From Phycisphaerales bacterium PN19_bin_20 (GTDB lineage: Bacteria > Planctomycetota > Phycisphaerae > Phycisphaerales > UBA1924): a stretch of DNA of 64,000 nt. The notes under the pieces were generated by a model. The model did not search any database. It had not been told where the DNA came from and worked only from the letters and a program-made list of their open reading frames with translations. Positions 48,080 to 55,184 of the stretch are shown here, one piece after another (positions within the stretch are counted from its first letter, which is position 1; each line of letters opens with the position of its first letter). Made by a program: the position numbers and the translations under genes. The DNA is taken from assembly GCA_021173225.1 (NCBI GenBank), contig JAJOLK010000006.1:94251-158250 (forward strand), written 5' to 3'.

Positions 48080-49277
48080 TCACTTTGCCGGTACCCGGCC
48101 GTCATGTAAGGGCGGGCTCAATCGTTCGTGAGGCCACTGCGGCTCCCCCATCCGCGTAACCCGGACTTGGCTGGTCCGGCGTTCATCGCCAACGGCGGTG
48201 TTGGCCCGCTGGCTGGTAAAGATCAGGCGGGTGCCGGCGGCGTCGAAGGCCAGCAGCCCGTCCAAGCCTGTGGCGGGCGTCACGCGGACGCGCGGCAGCG
48301 GCCTGGCCGCGAGGACATCAGGCTTGATGCTCCCGATCAGCACGCGCTGAACGTAGATAGAGAACAGCTCATAGTTGCGGTGCCCTTGGGCACTGCTGGC
48401 GTAGATGAGCCACTCGTCGCTGGGGTGCCAGAACGGGGCCCAGTTGACCACATCAGCTTCGGCGGTGATCTGAAGCTCACGCTTCACGCCCGTGACCCGC
48501 ACGGGATGCGTCGCGTCGGCGAACTCAAGCTCGCCCAGAAAAAGCTGCAGGTTGTTGTCACCCTTGCGGTCTGAGCGGTAGCAAATCCACTGGCCGTCAG
48601 GCGAGAAGAAGGCCCCGCCGTCGTAGCCCTTGGCGGCCACGACCTTGACGGCGTCTTGCGACTTTGGAAAGAACGCCCACAGGTCCGGGGCGTAGTTCGC
48701 GGGGTCAACGTGCGTGAAGAGGATGTTGCTGCTGGATGGGTCCAACGAGCACACCGCGGCGTACCCACTTCCGCCCGGGGTCGGGACCTCTTGCCGCACG
48801 CCGTTAGTGTCGAGCAAACGTCCTCGGGGCTGGTGCACAGCGGGGTCTCGATGTAAACGACGCGGTCGCCGTCACACTTCTGCGCGCCACGTACATGGCG
48901 TAGTGCGGGCTTGTCGCGGTCGCGGGCGAGGCGAGCTTGTCCTCGCCCGTCAAGCCAAAGATCGCCACGGGCACCGGTCGTGCCGTCGCCTGAAGCGCAA
49001 TCCAGCGCGGCGGGGTCGCGTAGACCAAGTACGCTTCACCCGCGCGCGTGAACTGAGAGGGAAAGGTGAGTTGAATCTACTCACTGAGCAAGGGCTCGTT
49101 GGCCTTCCAATCAATCGGCGGCTGGCTGGAAGGTAGCTCAGACGAAGGCACGTTCATTGGTGCCGGCGAGGGCGTAGTCGAGGGCACAGAAATTGGCTGC
49201 GCGCCCTGCCCGAGTGCGGCAGAAGCCGAGATGCCGACGATTATCACAAGCCATAGTGCACGGGCGAAATTGACCAA
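48080..49277 (-). pseudogene. TolB-like beta-propeller protein, disrupted
   Basis: Pieces of one periplasmic TolB/PD40-repeat protein lie in different frames. A signal-peptide piece (TTG at 49277, LVIIVGISASAALGQG) ends EPLLSE at a TAG (49077-49079); reading on in frame gives IQLTFPSQFTRAGEAYLVYATPPRWIALQA, as expected for this family. Near 48880-48890 the frame shifts to one giving CDGDRVVYIETPL, and near 48835-48850 to a third giving RGRLLDTNGVRQ, FFSPDGQWICYRSDRKGD, PSDEWLIYASS, and so on to 48080. Three lesions in a recognisable protein mean a decaying gene or local sequence errors. The promoter motif ahead of it is intact. Confidence 0.7.
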
Positions 49278-49283
49278 GGGCCT

Positions 49284-49293
49284 AGCGTACGCT
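49284..49293. promoter_or_regulatory. Palindromic shared -10 between divergent genes
   Basis: AGCGTACGCT is a perfect palindrome carrying TACGCT on both strands. It ends 6 nt before the TTG of the disrupted TolB-like gene and 9 nt before the GTG of the pseudouridine synthase gene. Confidence 0.45.
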
Positions 49294-49302
49294 GAGCCCC
49301 CC

Positions 49303-50100
49303 GTGCAGCGCGATGAACACCACCCCGCGGTTCCGCTTCCAGGTTCATCAACACCGGCAGGGTCGCCACCTTCTGCGCCGCCGCCACCGCCAGCGCCTCG
49401 CCCGGGCCCATCGTTGCTCGATCAGGTTTGCATCGTGGCGCAAAGTATTGGCTGGGTCGCGATCAACAAGCCCGCGGGGTTGCCGAGCGTTCCGGCCAAA
49501 GACACCACGATCCCGCACGCCGTCGCGTGGTTGGCCGAGCGGTTCCTGATCGCTGGCACGAGAATCACCTGGCCCGCGACGATCCATCGCCTTGACATGG
49601 ACACCAGCGGGCTGCTGCTGCTGGCGCTCACCGCGCAGTCGCAGCGGGCGATCTCGGCGCAGTTTGAGCAGCGCCTCGTGCAGAAGCGGTACGTGGCGCT
49701 GCTGCAGGGCGTGCCGCCAAGTGCCGAGGGCGAGGTCTCCGCGGCGATGCGGGCGGACCTGGAACACCGCCCGCGGCAGGTCATCGACCTTGCCCAAGGC
49801 CGCCCGGCACACACTACGTATCGCGTGGTGTCGCGCGAGCACGCGGCAACGGGCGGGCCTTTGCCTGAAGCAGAAAGCAAAGAAACGTGGAGCCGCGTCG
49901 AGCTGGTCCCGCGGACTGGTCGCACCCATCAACTGCGCTTACACATGGCCAGCCTGGGTTGTCCGATCGTCGGTGATGTGCTCTACGGCCACGGCCGCTC
50001 GGCCACGGCCCCGCGCATGATGCTGCACGCGTCGATGCTCACGTTCAATGATCCGACAACCGGGCTGCCAGTCGTGCTGGAGTGCCCCGCAGACTTTTAG
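49303..50100 (+). CDS. RluA-family pseudouridine synthase
   Basis: Converts uridine to pseudouridine in rRNA or tRNA. INKPAGLPSVPAK near residue 50, the catalytic Asp in TIHRLDMDTSGLLLLAL near 90, YVALLQG near 128, and RTGRTHQLRLHMASLGCPIVGDVLYG near 205-230. No S4 domain precedes it. The 265 residues include a Pro-rich N terminus. The GTG at 49303 was chosen as the first start after the shared promoter; an open extension upstream is antisense to the TolB remnant and improbable. RluA, RluC or TruC specificity cannot be decided. Confidence 0.88.
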   Translation: MQRDEHHPAVPLPGSSTPAGSPPSAPPPPPAPRPGPSLLDQVCIVAQSIGWVAINKPAGLPSVPAKDTTIPHAVAWLAERFLIAGTRITWPATIHRLDMDTSGLLLLALTAQSQRAISAQFEQRLVQKRYVALLQGVPPSAEGEVSAAMRADLEHRPRQVIDLAQGRPAHTTYRVVSREHAATGGPLPEAESKETWSRVELVPRTGRTHQLRLHMASLGCPIVGDVLYGHGRSATAPRMMLHASMLTFNDPTTGLPVVLECPADF

Positions 50101-50174
50101 CGCCGGGCGCTTGCACTTGCGCGTTGGCGCGCTGACAATCACATCCACACGCACACGGCGCACGAAACGGCTAT

Positions 50175-50957
50175 GTGCCCAACGCGCTGGTCGGCATTCT
50201 GGACCTCACGCGACCGGACCTCACGCCATGGGACCCTGCACGACCATCGGCGAGCTTTGACGATGCCTACGCAACGCACACAATCTGCGCAGAGACCGCA
50301 CCCGCGTGCCGACCTCGGCGCACGCCCACGTCATGCACGCCAACGTCATGCACGCACACGGAGAGCACGCTGAGCGCTACCGAGGAGCAGATCCTGCTGG
50401 GCGTGGCCCGCGGCGATGAGCCCAGCGTTGTCGCGTGCATCGAGACCTTCGGCCCGCTGGTCCAGAGCATCACGCGCACCGTGCTGGCCGACCGCGCGCT
50501 GGCCGACGACGCCTGCGCTGAGGTCTTCGCAAGGCTCTGGGCCTCAGCGCCGCGGTTTGACCCCGCCAAGGGCTCGGCCAAAGCGTGGGTCTGCGTGTTG
50601 GCCAGGCGCACGCTCATTGACATGGGCCGCAAGGAGCAGTCGCGGGCCAACACCCGCGCGGGCTGGGCCGCCGAGGTAAGAGCCAAGGGCACTTCGGCCC
50701 AAATGTCGCGAGACGCTTCTGCGCCGAACCTCGACGATGATCTGGCCAGTGCCCGACGCGCTCTGGCGCTTCTGCCAGCGACCGACCGCGAGGCTCTTGA
50801 GCTTTCGGCCGCACGCGGGTGGAGTCACGCGCGAATCTCGGCCCACATGGCCCTTCCGCTGGGCACGATCAAGACGATGATCCGCCGCTCGCTTGTCCGC
50901 GTGCGTGATTCGCTCAGTGGGGCGGGCGCGGCGCGTCAGCAGGGGGTAACGCCCTGA
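50175..50957 (+). CDS. ECF-type RNA polymerase sigma factor (SigK-like)
   Basis: Regions 2 and 4 of an ECF sigma factor: ILLGVARGDEPSVVACIETFGPLVQS (2.1), DDACAEVFARLWASAPRFDPAKGSAKAWVCVLARRTLIDMGRK (2.2-2.4), and region 4 around 195-250 (LPATDREALELSAARGWSHARISAHMALPLGTIKTMIRRSL). It resembles the SigK/RskA group and is followed by an RskA-like anti-sigma gene. The GTG at 50175 puts 65 low-complexity residues (partly a 15-nt repeat) ahead of region 2. A CTG at 50370 with GGAG 6 nt upstream would start right at region 2 and may be the real start. Confidence 0.85.
   Translation: MPNALVGILDLTRPDLTPWDPARPSASFDDAYATHTICAETAPACRPRRTPTSCTPTSCTHTESTLSATEEQILLGVARGDEPSVVACIETFGPLVQSITRTVLADRALADDACAEVFARLWASAPRFDPAKGSAKAWVCVLARRTLIDMGRKEQSRANTRAGWAAEVRAKGTSAQMSRDASAPNLDDDLASARRALALLPATDREALELSAARGWSHARISAHMALPLGTIKTMIRRSLVRVRDSLSGAGAARQQGVTP
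50321..50361 (+). repeat. 15-nt tandem repeat ahead of sigma region 2
   Basis: Two and a half copies of CACGCCCACGTCATG lie upstream of the conserved sigma domain. Confidence 0.75.
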
Positions 50958-50989
50958 ACAGCCAACCTCCAGACCGCAGGCCCGAGGAT

Positions 50990-51910
50990 GTGTTGGCCGA
51001 CCCCGGCCAGTTCGCCGGTGACCCGACATCAGCCGCCGACGCAACCCCCGACGGCGGCATGGATCAGCGCGCTCTCGACGTGGTCTTCGCGGCTCTTGTG
51101 CTCGACCTTGCAAATAGCCAGGCCCGGCAGAGCGCCGAGCCTCCCAGTCCCGAGCCGCTCAGTCCCGAGCCGCTCAGTGCTGGGTTGCGGGCCCGGCTGC
51201 TGAACGCAGCACCTCTCTCCTCAACGCTGGCTATGTCAACGCTGACTATGCCAACGTTGGAGACGCCAACGATGGGTGCGTCAACGCCGCAAGCCGCACC
51301 AGACTTTGCCGATTTGCTTCCAGTGCCCTCTGGTCGATCGCCCCAAGCGCCTCGTTCACCCCAAGCGCCTCGATCACCTTGGCTCGCCGGCGCGCTGATC
51401 GCCACAGGCCTCGCCACCGCGGCGTGCTTAGCGGTCGGCGGTGCGCTCTGGGCGATCCGTGGCACCTCCGCTGGCTCGGCGCGTGACGCCGGTTCACTTG
51501 CAGCCGTGCAAGCCCAGCCGCGCCTTGAGGTTGTGCAGCGCGCCTTGGCGAGCACCGCCGATGTCGAGCAGTTCCAGTTCGCGCCCGGCGGCAGCGAGCT
51601 TCAGGGCGTCCGCGGCAGCGTCCGCTGGAGTGACAAGCTCCAAGTCGGCACGCTTGTCTTCACGGGCCTGCCCGCCAACGACCGCACGACGACGCAGTAT
51701 CAGCTCTGGATCGTTGACCCCACGCGCGATGCCCGGCCTGTTGACGGCGGCGTCTTTGACGTGCCGCCCTCGGGCAACGTCACCATCCCCGTCGCCGCGC
51801 GGCTGCCGGTCCGCACGCCCGCTGCGTTCGTCATCACACGCGAGAAGCCCGGCGGCGTGGTCGTCTCGGCAGGTCCGCTGATTCTCGTCGCCGCGCGCCC
51901 CGCGCGATAG
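50990..51910 (+). CDS. RskA-like anti-sigma factor
   Basis: Probable membrane anti-sigma factor for the preceding sigma factor. A cytoplasmic part of about 120 residues rich in pentapeptide-type repeats leads to one membrane helix (WLAGALIATGLATAACLAVGGALWAI, about 125-150) and an RskA C-terminal periplasmic domain (YQLWIVDPTRDARPVDGGVFDV, AAFVITREKPGGVVVS). The zinc anti-sigma motif HxxxCxxC is not visible. GTG at 50990 is the first standard start; a CTG at 50954 that overlaps the sigma stop (CTGA), with AGGGGG 7 nt upstream, adds 12 residues and would couple the two genes. Confidence 0.82.
   Translation: MLADPGQFAGDPTSAADATPDGGMDQRALDVVFAALVLDLANSQARQSAEPPSPEPLSPEPLSAGLRARLLNAAPLSSTLAMSTLTMPTLETPTMGASTPQAAPDFADLLPVPSGRSPQAPRSPQAPRSPWLAGALIATGLATAACLAVGGALWAIRGTSAGSARDAGSLAAVQAQPRLEVVQRALASTADVEQFQFAPGGSELQGVRGSVRWSDKLQVGTLVFTGLPANDRTTTQYQLWIVDPTRDARPVDGGVFDVPPSGNVTIPVAARLPVRTPAAFVITREKPGGVVVSAGPLILVAARPAR
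51131..51180 (+). repeat. 15-nt tandem repeat in the anti-sigma gene (first block)
   Basis: Two perfect copies of AGTCCCGAGCCGCTC, preceded by a diverged one, encode a Ser-Pro-Glu-Pro-Leu repeat. Confidence 0.85.
51221..51295 (+). repeat. 15-nt tandem repeat in the anti-sigma gene (second block)
   Basis: Five degenerate copies of TCAACGCTGGCTATG encode a Ser/Thr/Leu/Met pentapeptide repeat before the membrane helix. Confidence 0.85.
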
Positions 51911-51946
51911 CAACCGCGCATGCGCCGCGCGCCGGCACCAAGGTGC

Positions 51947-52759
51947 TCACGCGTACTGCGTCGGGTCGGGCACGCCCGCGTCCGCAAAGCCTTTGACCCG
52001 CAGCAGGCAACTGTCGCAGTGCCCGCAGGCCAGGCCGGATGGGCTTGGGTCGTAGCACGAGTGCGTCAGGGCGAAGTCAACCCCCAGCCTCAGCCCCAAG
52101 GTGACGATCTGCGCTTTGCTCAGCTCTACCAGCGGCGTGTGGATGCGCCACGCGCCACGCCCCGGCTCGCCACGCGCCGGCCCGCCACGTGCCAATTCGC
52201 CGCCCGCCCACTCCACGCCAGACTTGGTCGCCAGGTTGAGCGTCCGGATCATTGATTCGACAAACGCTGGGCGGCAGTCGGGGTACCCGGAGTAGTCCAC
52301 GGCGTTGACGCCGATGAACAAGTCGGTCGTGCCCAAAGCCTCGGCATACGCCGCCGCCAGCGAGAGGAATACCAGGTTTCGCGCCGGCACATAGGTCACC
52401 GGGATGTCCTCGGGCGCGCCGGCGACACGCGCATGCTGCGGGCGGTCTTTGGGCACCGGCGTATCACTGGTCAGGGCCGAGCCGCCGAGCAGGCGCAGGT
52501 TCAGCGGCAGCACACGGTGACTCGTCGCACCTAGCTGGAGCGCCACGCGTGCCGACGCCGCAAGCTCAACCCGGTGCCGCTGCTGATAGTCGATTGTTAG
52601 GGCGTGTGCCTCAAAGCCCGAGGCCTGGGCGCACGCCAGCACCACCGCGCTGTCAAGCCCGCCCGAAAGCAGTACGACCGCGCGCGGCGCACCGACGTTG
52701 CTCAAGGTTGGGTCGCGCACGGCTTGGTTCGGCAAACGCACGGCCCTTCGCGCATTCAA
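51947..52759 (-). CDS. queC: 7-cyano-7-deazaguanine synthase
   Basis: ATP-dependent enzyme converting CDG to preQ0 in queuosine synthesis. The PP-loop is [17 protein letters not shown] near residue 29, [11 protein letters not shown] near 57 is conserved, [17 protein letters not shown] near 125, and the zinc Cys cluster is [20 protein letters not shown] near 235. An Arg/Gly-rich stretch (about 188-200) interrupts the body slightly. It is a single gene; other que genes are not in the window. The ATG lies next to a pair of 11-nt direct repeats. Confidence 0.94.
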   Translation of the reverse strand: MNARRAVRLPNQAVRDPTLSNVGAPRAVVLLSGGLDSAVVLACAQASGFEAHALTIDYQQRHRVELAASARVALQLGATSHRVLPLNLRLLGGSALTSDTPVPKDRPQHARVAGAPEDIPVTYVPARNLVFLSLAAAYAEALGTTDLFIGVNAVDYSGYPDCRPAFVESMIRTLNLATKSGVEWAGGELARGGPARGEPGRGAWRIHTPLVELSKAQIVTLGLRLGVDFALTHSCYDPSPSGLACGHCDSCLLRVKGFADAGVPDPTQYA

Positions 52760-52760
52760 A

Positions 52761-52804
52761 AGCCCGCTTTACGCCGACGTCGCGCAGCGCCGGAGCCCGC
52801 TTTA
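52761..52804 (-). repeat. Pair of 11-nt direct repeats upstream of queC
   Basis: On the minus strand TAAAGCGGGCT occurs twice (52794-52804 and 52761-52771), 33 nt apart, about three helical turns, directly ahead of queC. Could be an operator; unproven. Confidence 0.4.
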
Positions 52805-52874
52805 TGCAGCGCAAAAGCCTCAGGTGAATCGGGCCTTCGGCCTACCGCCGGGCCTTCAAGGCGGATGAAGGAAA

Positions 52875-52948
52875 TGCCGAGGGGCGGACTCGAACCGCCG
52901 ACCTCCGGGTTATGAATCCAGCGCTCTAACCAGCTGAGCTACCTCGGC
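52875..52948 (-). tRNA. tRNA-Met (CAT), elongator type
   Basis: A complete cloverleaf on the minus strand: acceptor GCCGAGG/CCTCGGC with discriminator A, D arm GCTC/GAGC, anticodon loop TTCATAA, T arm GGCGG TTCGAGT CCGCC. CCA is not encoded. It lacks the three G-C pairs of an initiator anticodon stem. A CAT anticodon could also be tRNA-Ile2 (lysidine-modified); the elongator Met reading is more likely. Confidence 0.9.
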
Positions 52949-53104
52949 GTCGAGCCGAGAGTCTAGGAACGCCCGCGCGGGCCGTCCACTGGCCGCGGCC
53001 CGGCGTCGCGCGGTACCGTAGAGGGAAGGGGGAGCGGTGCTTGCCTGCCTTAGCGTGGAAGGCGTGGCGGTTCGGGAAAACTGCCGTTCATTCGGATGAA
53101 TGGA

Positions 53105-53198
53105 TATACTGAAGAGTCCGGGGCCTCGGACCGATGACGCTGGTTGGTTTGGGCGCAGAGTTGCGCCGGGCCAGAGGGTCTGGCTGGAAGGACGAAGC
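53105..53198 (+). promoter_or_regulatory. metF -10 element and structured leader
   Basis: TATACT (53105-53110) is followed by a leader of about 80 nt holding three perfect 5-bp hairpins: GTCCG/CGGAC, GCGCA/TGCGC and CCAGA/TCTGG. The last ends just before the ribosome-binding site. It matches no riboswitch I know. Confidence 0.4.
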
Positions 53199-54146
53199 AT
53201 GCACATCCGCGACATCTTCGCCCAGCAATCAACGACCTTTAGTTTCGAGTTCTTTCCGCCCAAGACCCCCGAGGCCGCCCATGCGCTCTACGAGAACATC
53301 CGCGAGCTTGAGGCGCTGCGTCCGAGCTTTGTGTCGGTGACATACGGCGCCGGCGGGGGCACGCGCGAGGTAACTAACGAGCTGGTGGTGCGGCTGAAGA
53401 AAGAGACGGCGATGGACCCTGTGCCGCACCTGACGTGCGTGTGCCACAGCGAGGCGGAGATCAACGCGATTTTGGAGCGGTACGCCGCGGCGGGCGTATC
53501 AAACATTCTTGCGCTCGGCGGCGACAGCCCGCGCTCGATGCCGGATCACGATCGCGGCAAGGACGCATTTCGTTATGGCGCACAGCTTGTCGCGCACATC
53601 AAGAAGTTCAACGAGCGCGGCCTGCACCCAGACCCGCGCGGGTTCGGCATCTGCGTGGCGGGCTACCCCGAGGGGCACCCCAGCACGCCCAATCGTGTGC
53701 GCGAGATGGAGCACCTGAAGGCCAAGGTGGATGCCGGGGCCGACTGGGTGTGTACGCAGCTGTTCTTCGATAATCGGGATTTTTACGACTTCCGTGATCG
53801 CTGCACGCTGTCGGGGATCTCGGTGCCGATCGTGGCGGGCATCATGCCGGTGGCAAGCGTCAAGGGCATGATGAGCATGGCGGACATGGCGCTGGGGGCG
53901 CACTTTCCTGCGCCGCTGCTGCGGTCGATCAACCGCACGGGCGGCGTGGCCGAGAGCGTGCGCAAGGTGGGCGTGCACTGGGCTACGGAGCAGTGCCGCG
54001 ACCTGCTGGACAACAACGTGCGCGGCATCCACTTTTACACGCTTAACAAGAGCAGCGCGACGCGGGAGATCTACAGCACGCTGGGCGTGCAGGACACGCT
54101 AAGCCTGCTGCACGCGCGCCCGATGGTTGCGCCGACAGGGCAGTAA
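53199..54146 (+). CDS. metF: Methylenetetrahydrofolate reductase
   Basis: FAD enzyme reducing 5,10-methylene-THF to 5-methyl-THF for methionine synthesis. FSFEFFPPKTPEAAH near residue 14, FVSVTYGAGGGTREVT near 42, HLTCVCHSEAEI near 75, ILALGGDSPR near 101, CVAGYPEGHPSTPN near 150, and a C-terminal barrel part (QLFFDNRDFYDF, GIMPVASVKGM). All FAD- and folate-binding blocks are present; 315 residues is normal. The ATG at 53199 has GGAAGGA 7 nt upstream. An in-frame ATG at 53100 would translate the leader and is rejected. Confidence 0.95.
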   Translation: MHIRDIFAQQSTTFSFEFFPPKTPEAAHALYENIRELEALRPSFVSVTYGAGGGTREVTNELVVRLKKETAMDPVPHLTCVCHSEAEINAILERYAAAGVSNILALGGDSPRSMPDHDRGKDAFRYGAQLVAHIKKFNERGLHPDPRGFGICVAGYPEGHPSTPNRVREMEHLKAKVDAGADWVCTQLFFDNRDFYDFRDRCTLSGISVPIVAGIMPVASVKGMMSMADMALGAHFPAPLLRSINRTGGVAESVRKVGVHWATEQCRDLLDNNVRGIHFYTLNKSSATREIYSTLGVQDTLSLLHARPMVAPTGQ

Positions 54147-54153
54147 CCTGTGC

Positions 54154-54561
54154 TTAGCCCAGCAGCGTGGCGATCTGACGTGCAAGGACCGTGTCAAGGG
54201 CTTGGTCTGATGCGGCGGCGTCCCACGCGATGCCGAGCTGTCGTCCCTCCAGGACCGGGATGATGTGGAAATGAACGTGGAAGACGGCCTGATGGGCCGC
54301 GGCACCGTTGTTTTGCAGCACGTTGTACGAGGTCGCGCCAGTGGCCTTCATCACGGCTCGGCAGACCTTCGGCAGCGCACGGCCAATGGCGGCGGCGGCG
54401 TCGTCACTGAGCGCATCGAGGGTTACGGCGGGCTCTTTAGGGATGAGCAGCGTGTGCCCGCGCGCGATGGGTTTGATGTCAAGGAACGCCAGGACGTGGG
54501 CGTCTTCGTAGAGCTTGTGGCAAGGGATCTGGCCCGCGAGGATCTTGCTGAAGATGGTCAT
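54154..54561 (-). CDS. HIT family (histidine triad) nucleotide hydrolase
   Basis: A 135-residue HIT protein. TIFSKILAGQIPCHKLYEDAHVLAFLDI opens it, GHTLLIPKEPAV is near residue 42, and the triad HVHFHIIP near 97 holds the catalytic His. Probably an HinT-like nucleoside phosphoramidase. The ATG follows TACGTT (54567-54572, minus strand) by 5 nt with no Shine-Dalgarno sequence. The open frame continues upstream by 106 codons of Pro/Arg-rich sequence inside the next gene, which is not credible. Confidence 0.9.
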   Translation of the reverse strand: MTIFSKILAGQIPCHKLYEDAHVLAFLDIKPIARGHTLLIPKEPAVTLDALSDDAAAAIGRALPKVCRAVMKATGATSYNVLQNNGAAAHQAVFHVHFHIIPVLEGRQLGIAWDAAASDQALDTVLARQIATLLG

Positions 54562-54566
54562 GGGCG

Positions 54567-54572
54567 AACGTA
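54567..54572 (-). promoter_or_regulatory. Candidate -10 of the HIT gene, leaderless geometry
   Basis: Minus strand TACGTT ends 5 nt before the ATG at 54561. The -35 is weak. Confidence 0.4.
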
Positions 54573-54655
54573 GGCCGCGCGTGCGAGGCAGCACGTGCCG
54601 TCCTGCGCGTGAGGGGCACCGCGTGCTGGGCCGGTGAGGGGAAGACTTAGGCGAC

Positions 54656-55084
54656 TCAGGCCTTGTCGGGGCCCGGCGCTTGCTCGCCCGCCTGTTCGGC
54701 ACGCAGTTGGTCCGCGGCGGCCTGCTCAGCCTGGGCGATGGCGCGGGGGTCAACGCTGCCGGTGGCGATGCGGCGGCGGCCTTGGTGCAGTGAGCCGCAG
54801 GACGGGCAGGCGATCCCGTGGGGCCCGTCAAGGACGCTAGCAAGGTCGTGCCCGCAGGCGTAGCAGGTAGGTTTGTCAAGGCGGGCGGCCATCTTGCTCA
54901 TCGTGACGACCGCGGCAGCGACCGCTACGCCCACCGCGGGCACCCAGCCAATGGGCGTCCAGACAATCAGCACGGCGGCCGCAAGCCCGAGGCCGAGCGT
55001 CCAGGCCACGGCGCGGATGCGCAGCTTGCCGACGTAGCTCTTGCCAGTATCGATCAGTTGCGGGATCGGTCCGATCTTGCCCAT
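54656..55084 (-). CDS. Small membrane protein with a zinc-finger-like motif
   Basis: I do not recognise a named family. Two hydrophobic segments (about 22-42 and 43-63) are followed by a Cys motif CYACGHDLASVLDGPHGIACPSCG (two CxxC pairs 19 residues apart), a probable zinc ribbon on the cytoplasmic side, and an Ala/Gln-rich tail. The ATG at 55084 was chosen because TATACT ends 7 nt upstream; the earlier ATG adds 13 residues encoded across that hexamer. Divergent from the S46 peptidase gene. Confidence 0.65.
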   Translation of the reverse strand: MGKIGPIPQLIDTGKSYVGKLRIRAVAWTLGLGLAAAVLIVWTPIGWVPAVGVAVAAAVVTMSKMAARLDKPTCYACGHDLASVLDGPHGIACPSCGSLHQGRRRIATGSVDPRAIAQAEQAAADQLRAEQAGEQAPGPDKA

Positions 55085-55091
55085 GTCACTG

Positions 55092-55097
55092 AGTATA
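55092..55097 (-). promoter_or_regulatory. Candidate -10 of the small membrane protein gene, leaderless geometry
   Basis: Minus strand TATACT ends 7 nt before the ATG at 55084. No Shine-Dalgarno sequence. Confidence 0.45.
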
Positions 55098-55150
55098 TCG
55101 GTCTGGGAGTGCGGGCGGCTCAACCGGTTGTAGCCGCTACCGCAGTAGAT

Positions 55151-55178
55151 TTGCAGGCGGGCCGGTGCTCGCTATGCT
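55151..55178 (+). promoter_or_regulatory. Promoter of the S46 peptidase gene, leaderless geometry
   Basis: TTGCAG and TATGCT are 16 nt apart; TATGCT ends 6 nt before the ATG at 55185. No Shine-Dalgarno sequence. Confidence 0.6.
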
Positions 55179-55184
55179 GACGGC

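Noticed and set aside
52760-52874. A preQ1 riboswitch ahead of queC
   Set aside because: No preQ1 aptamer core or A-rich tail; only the direct repeats noted separately.
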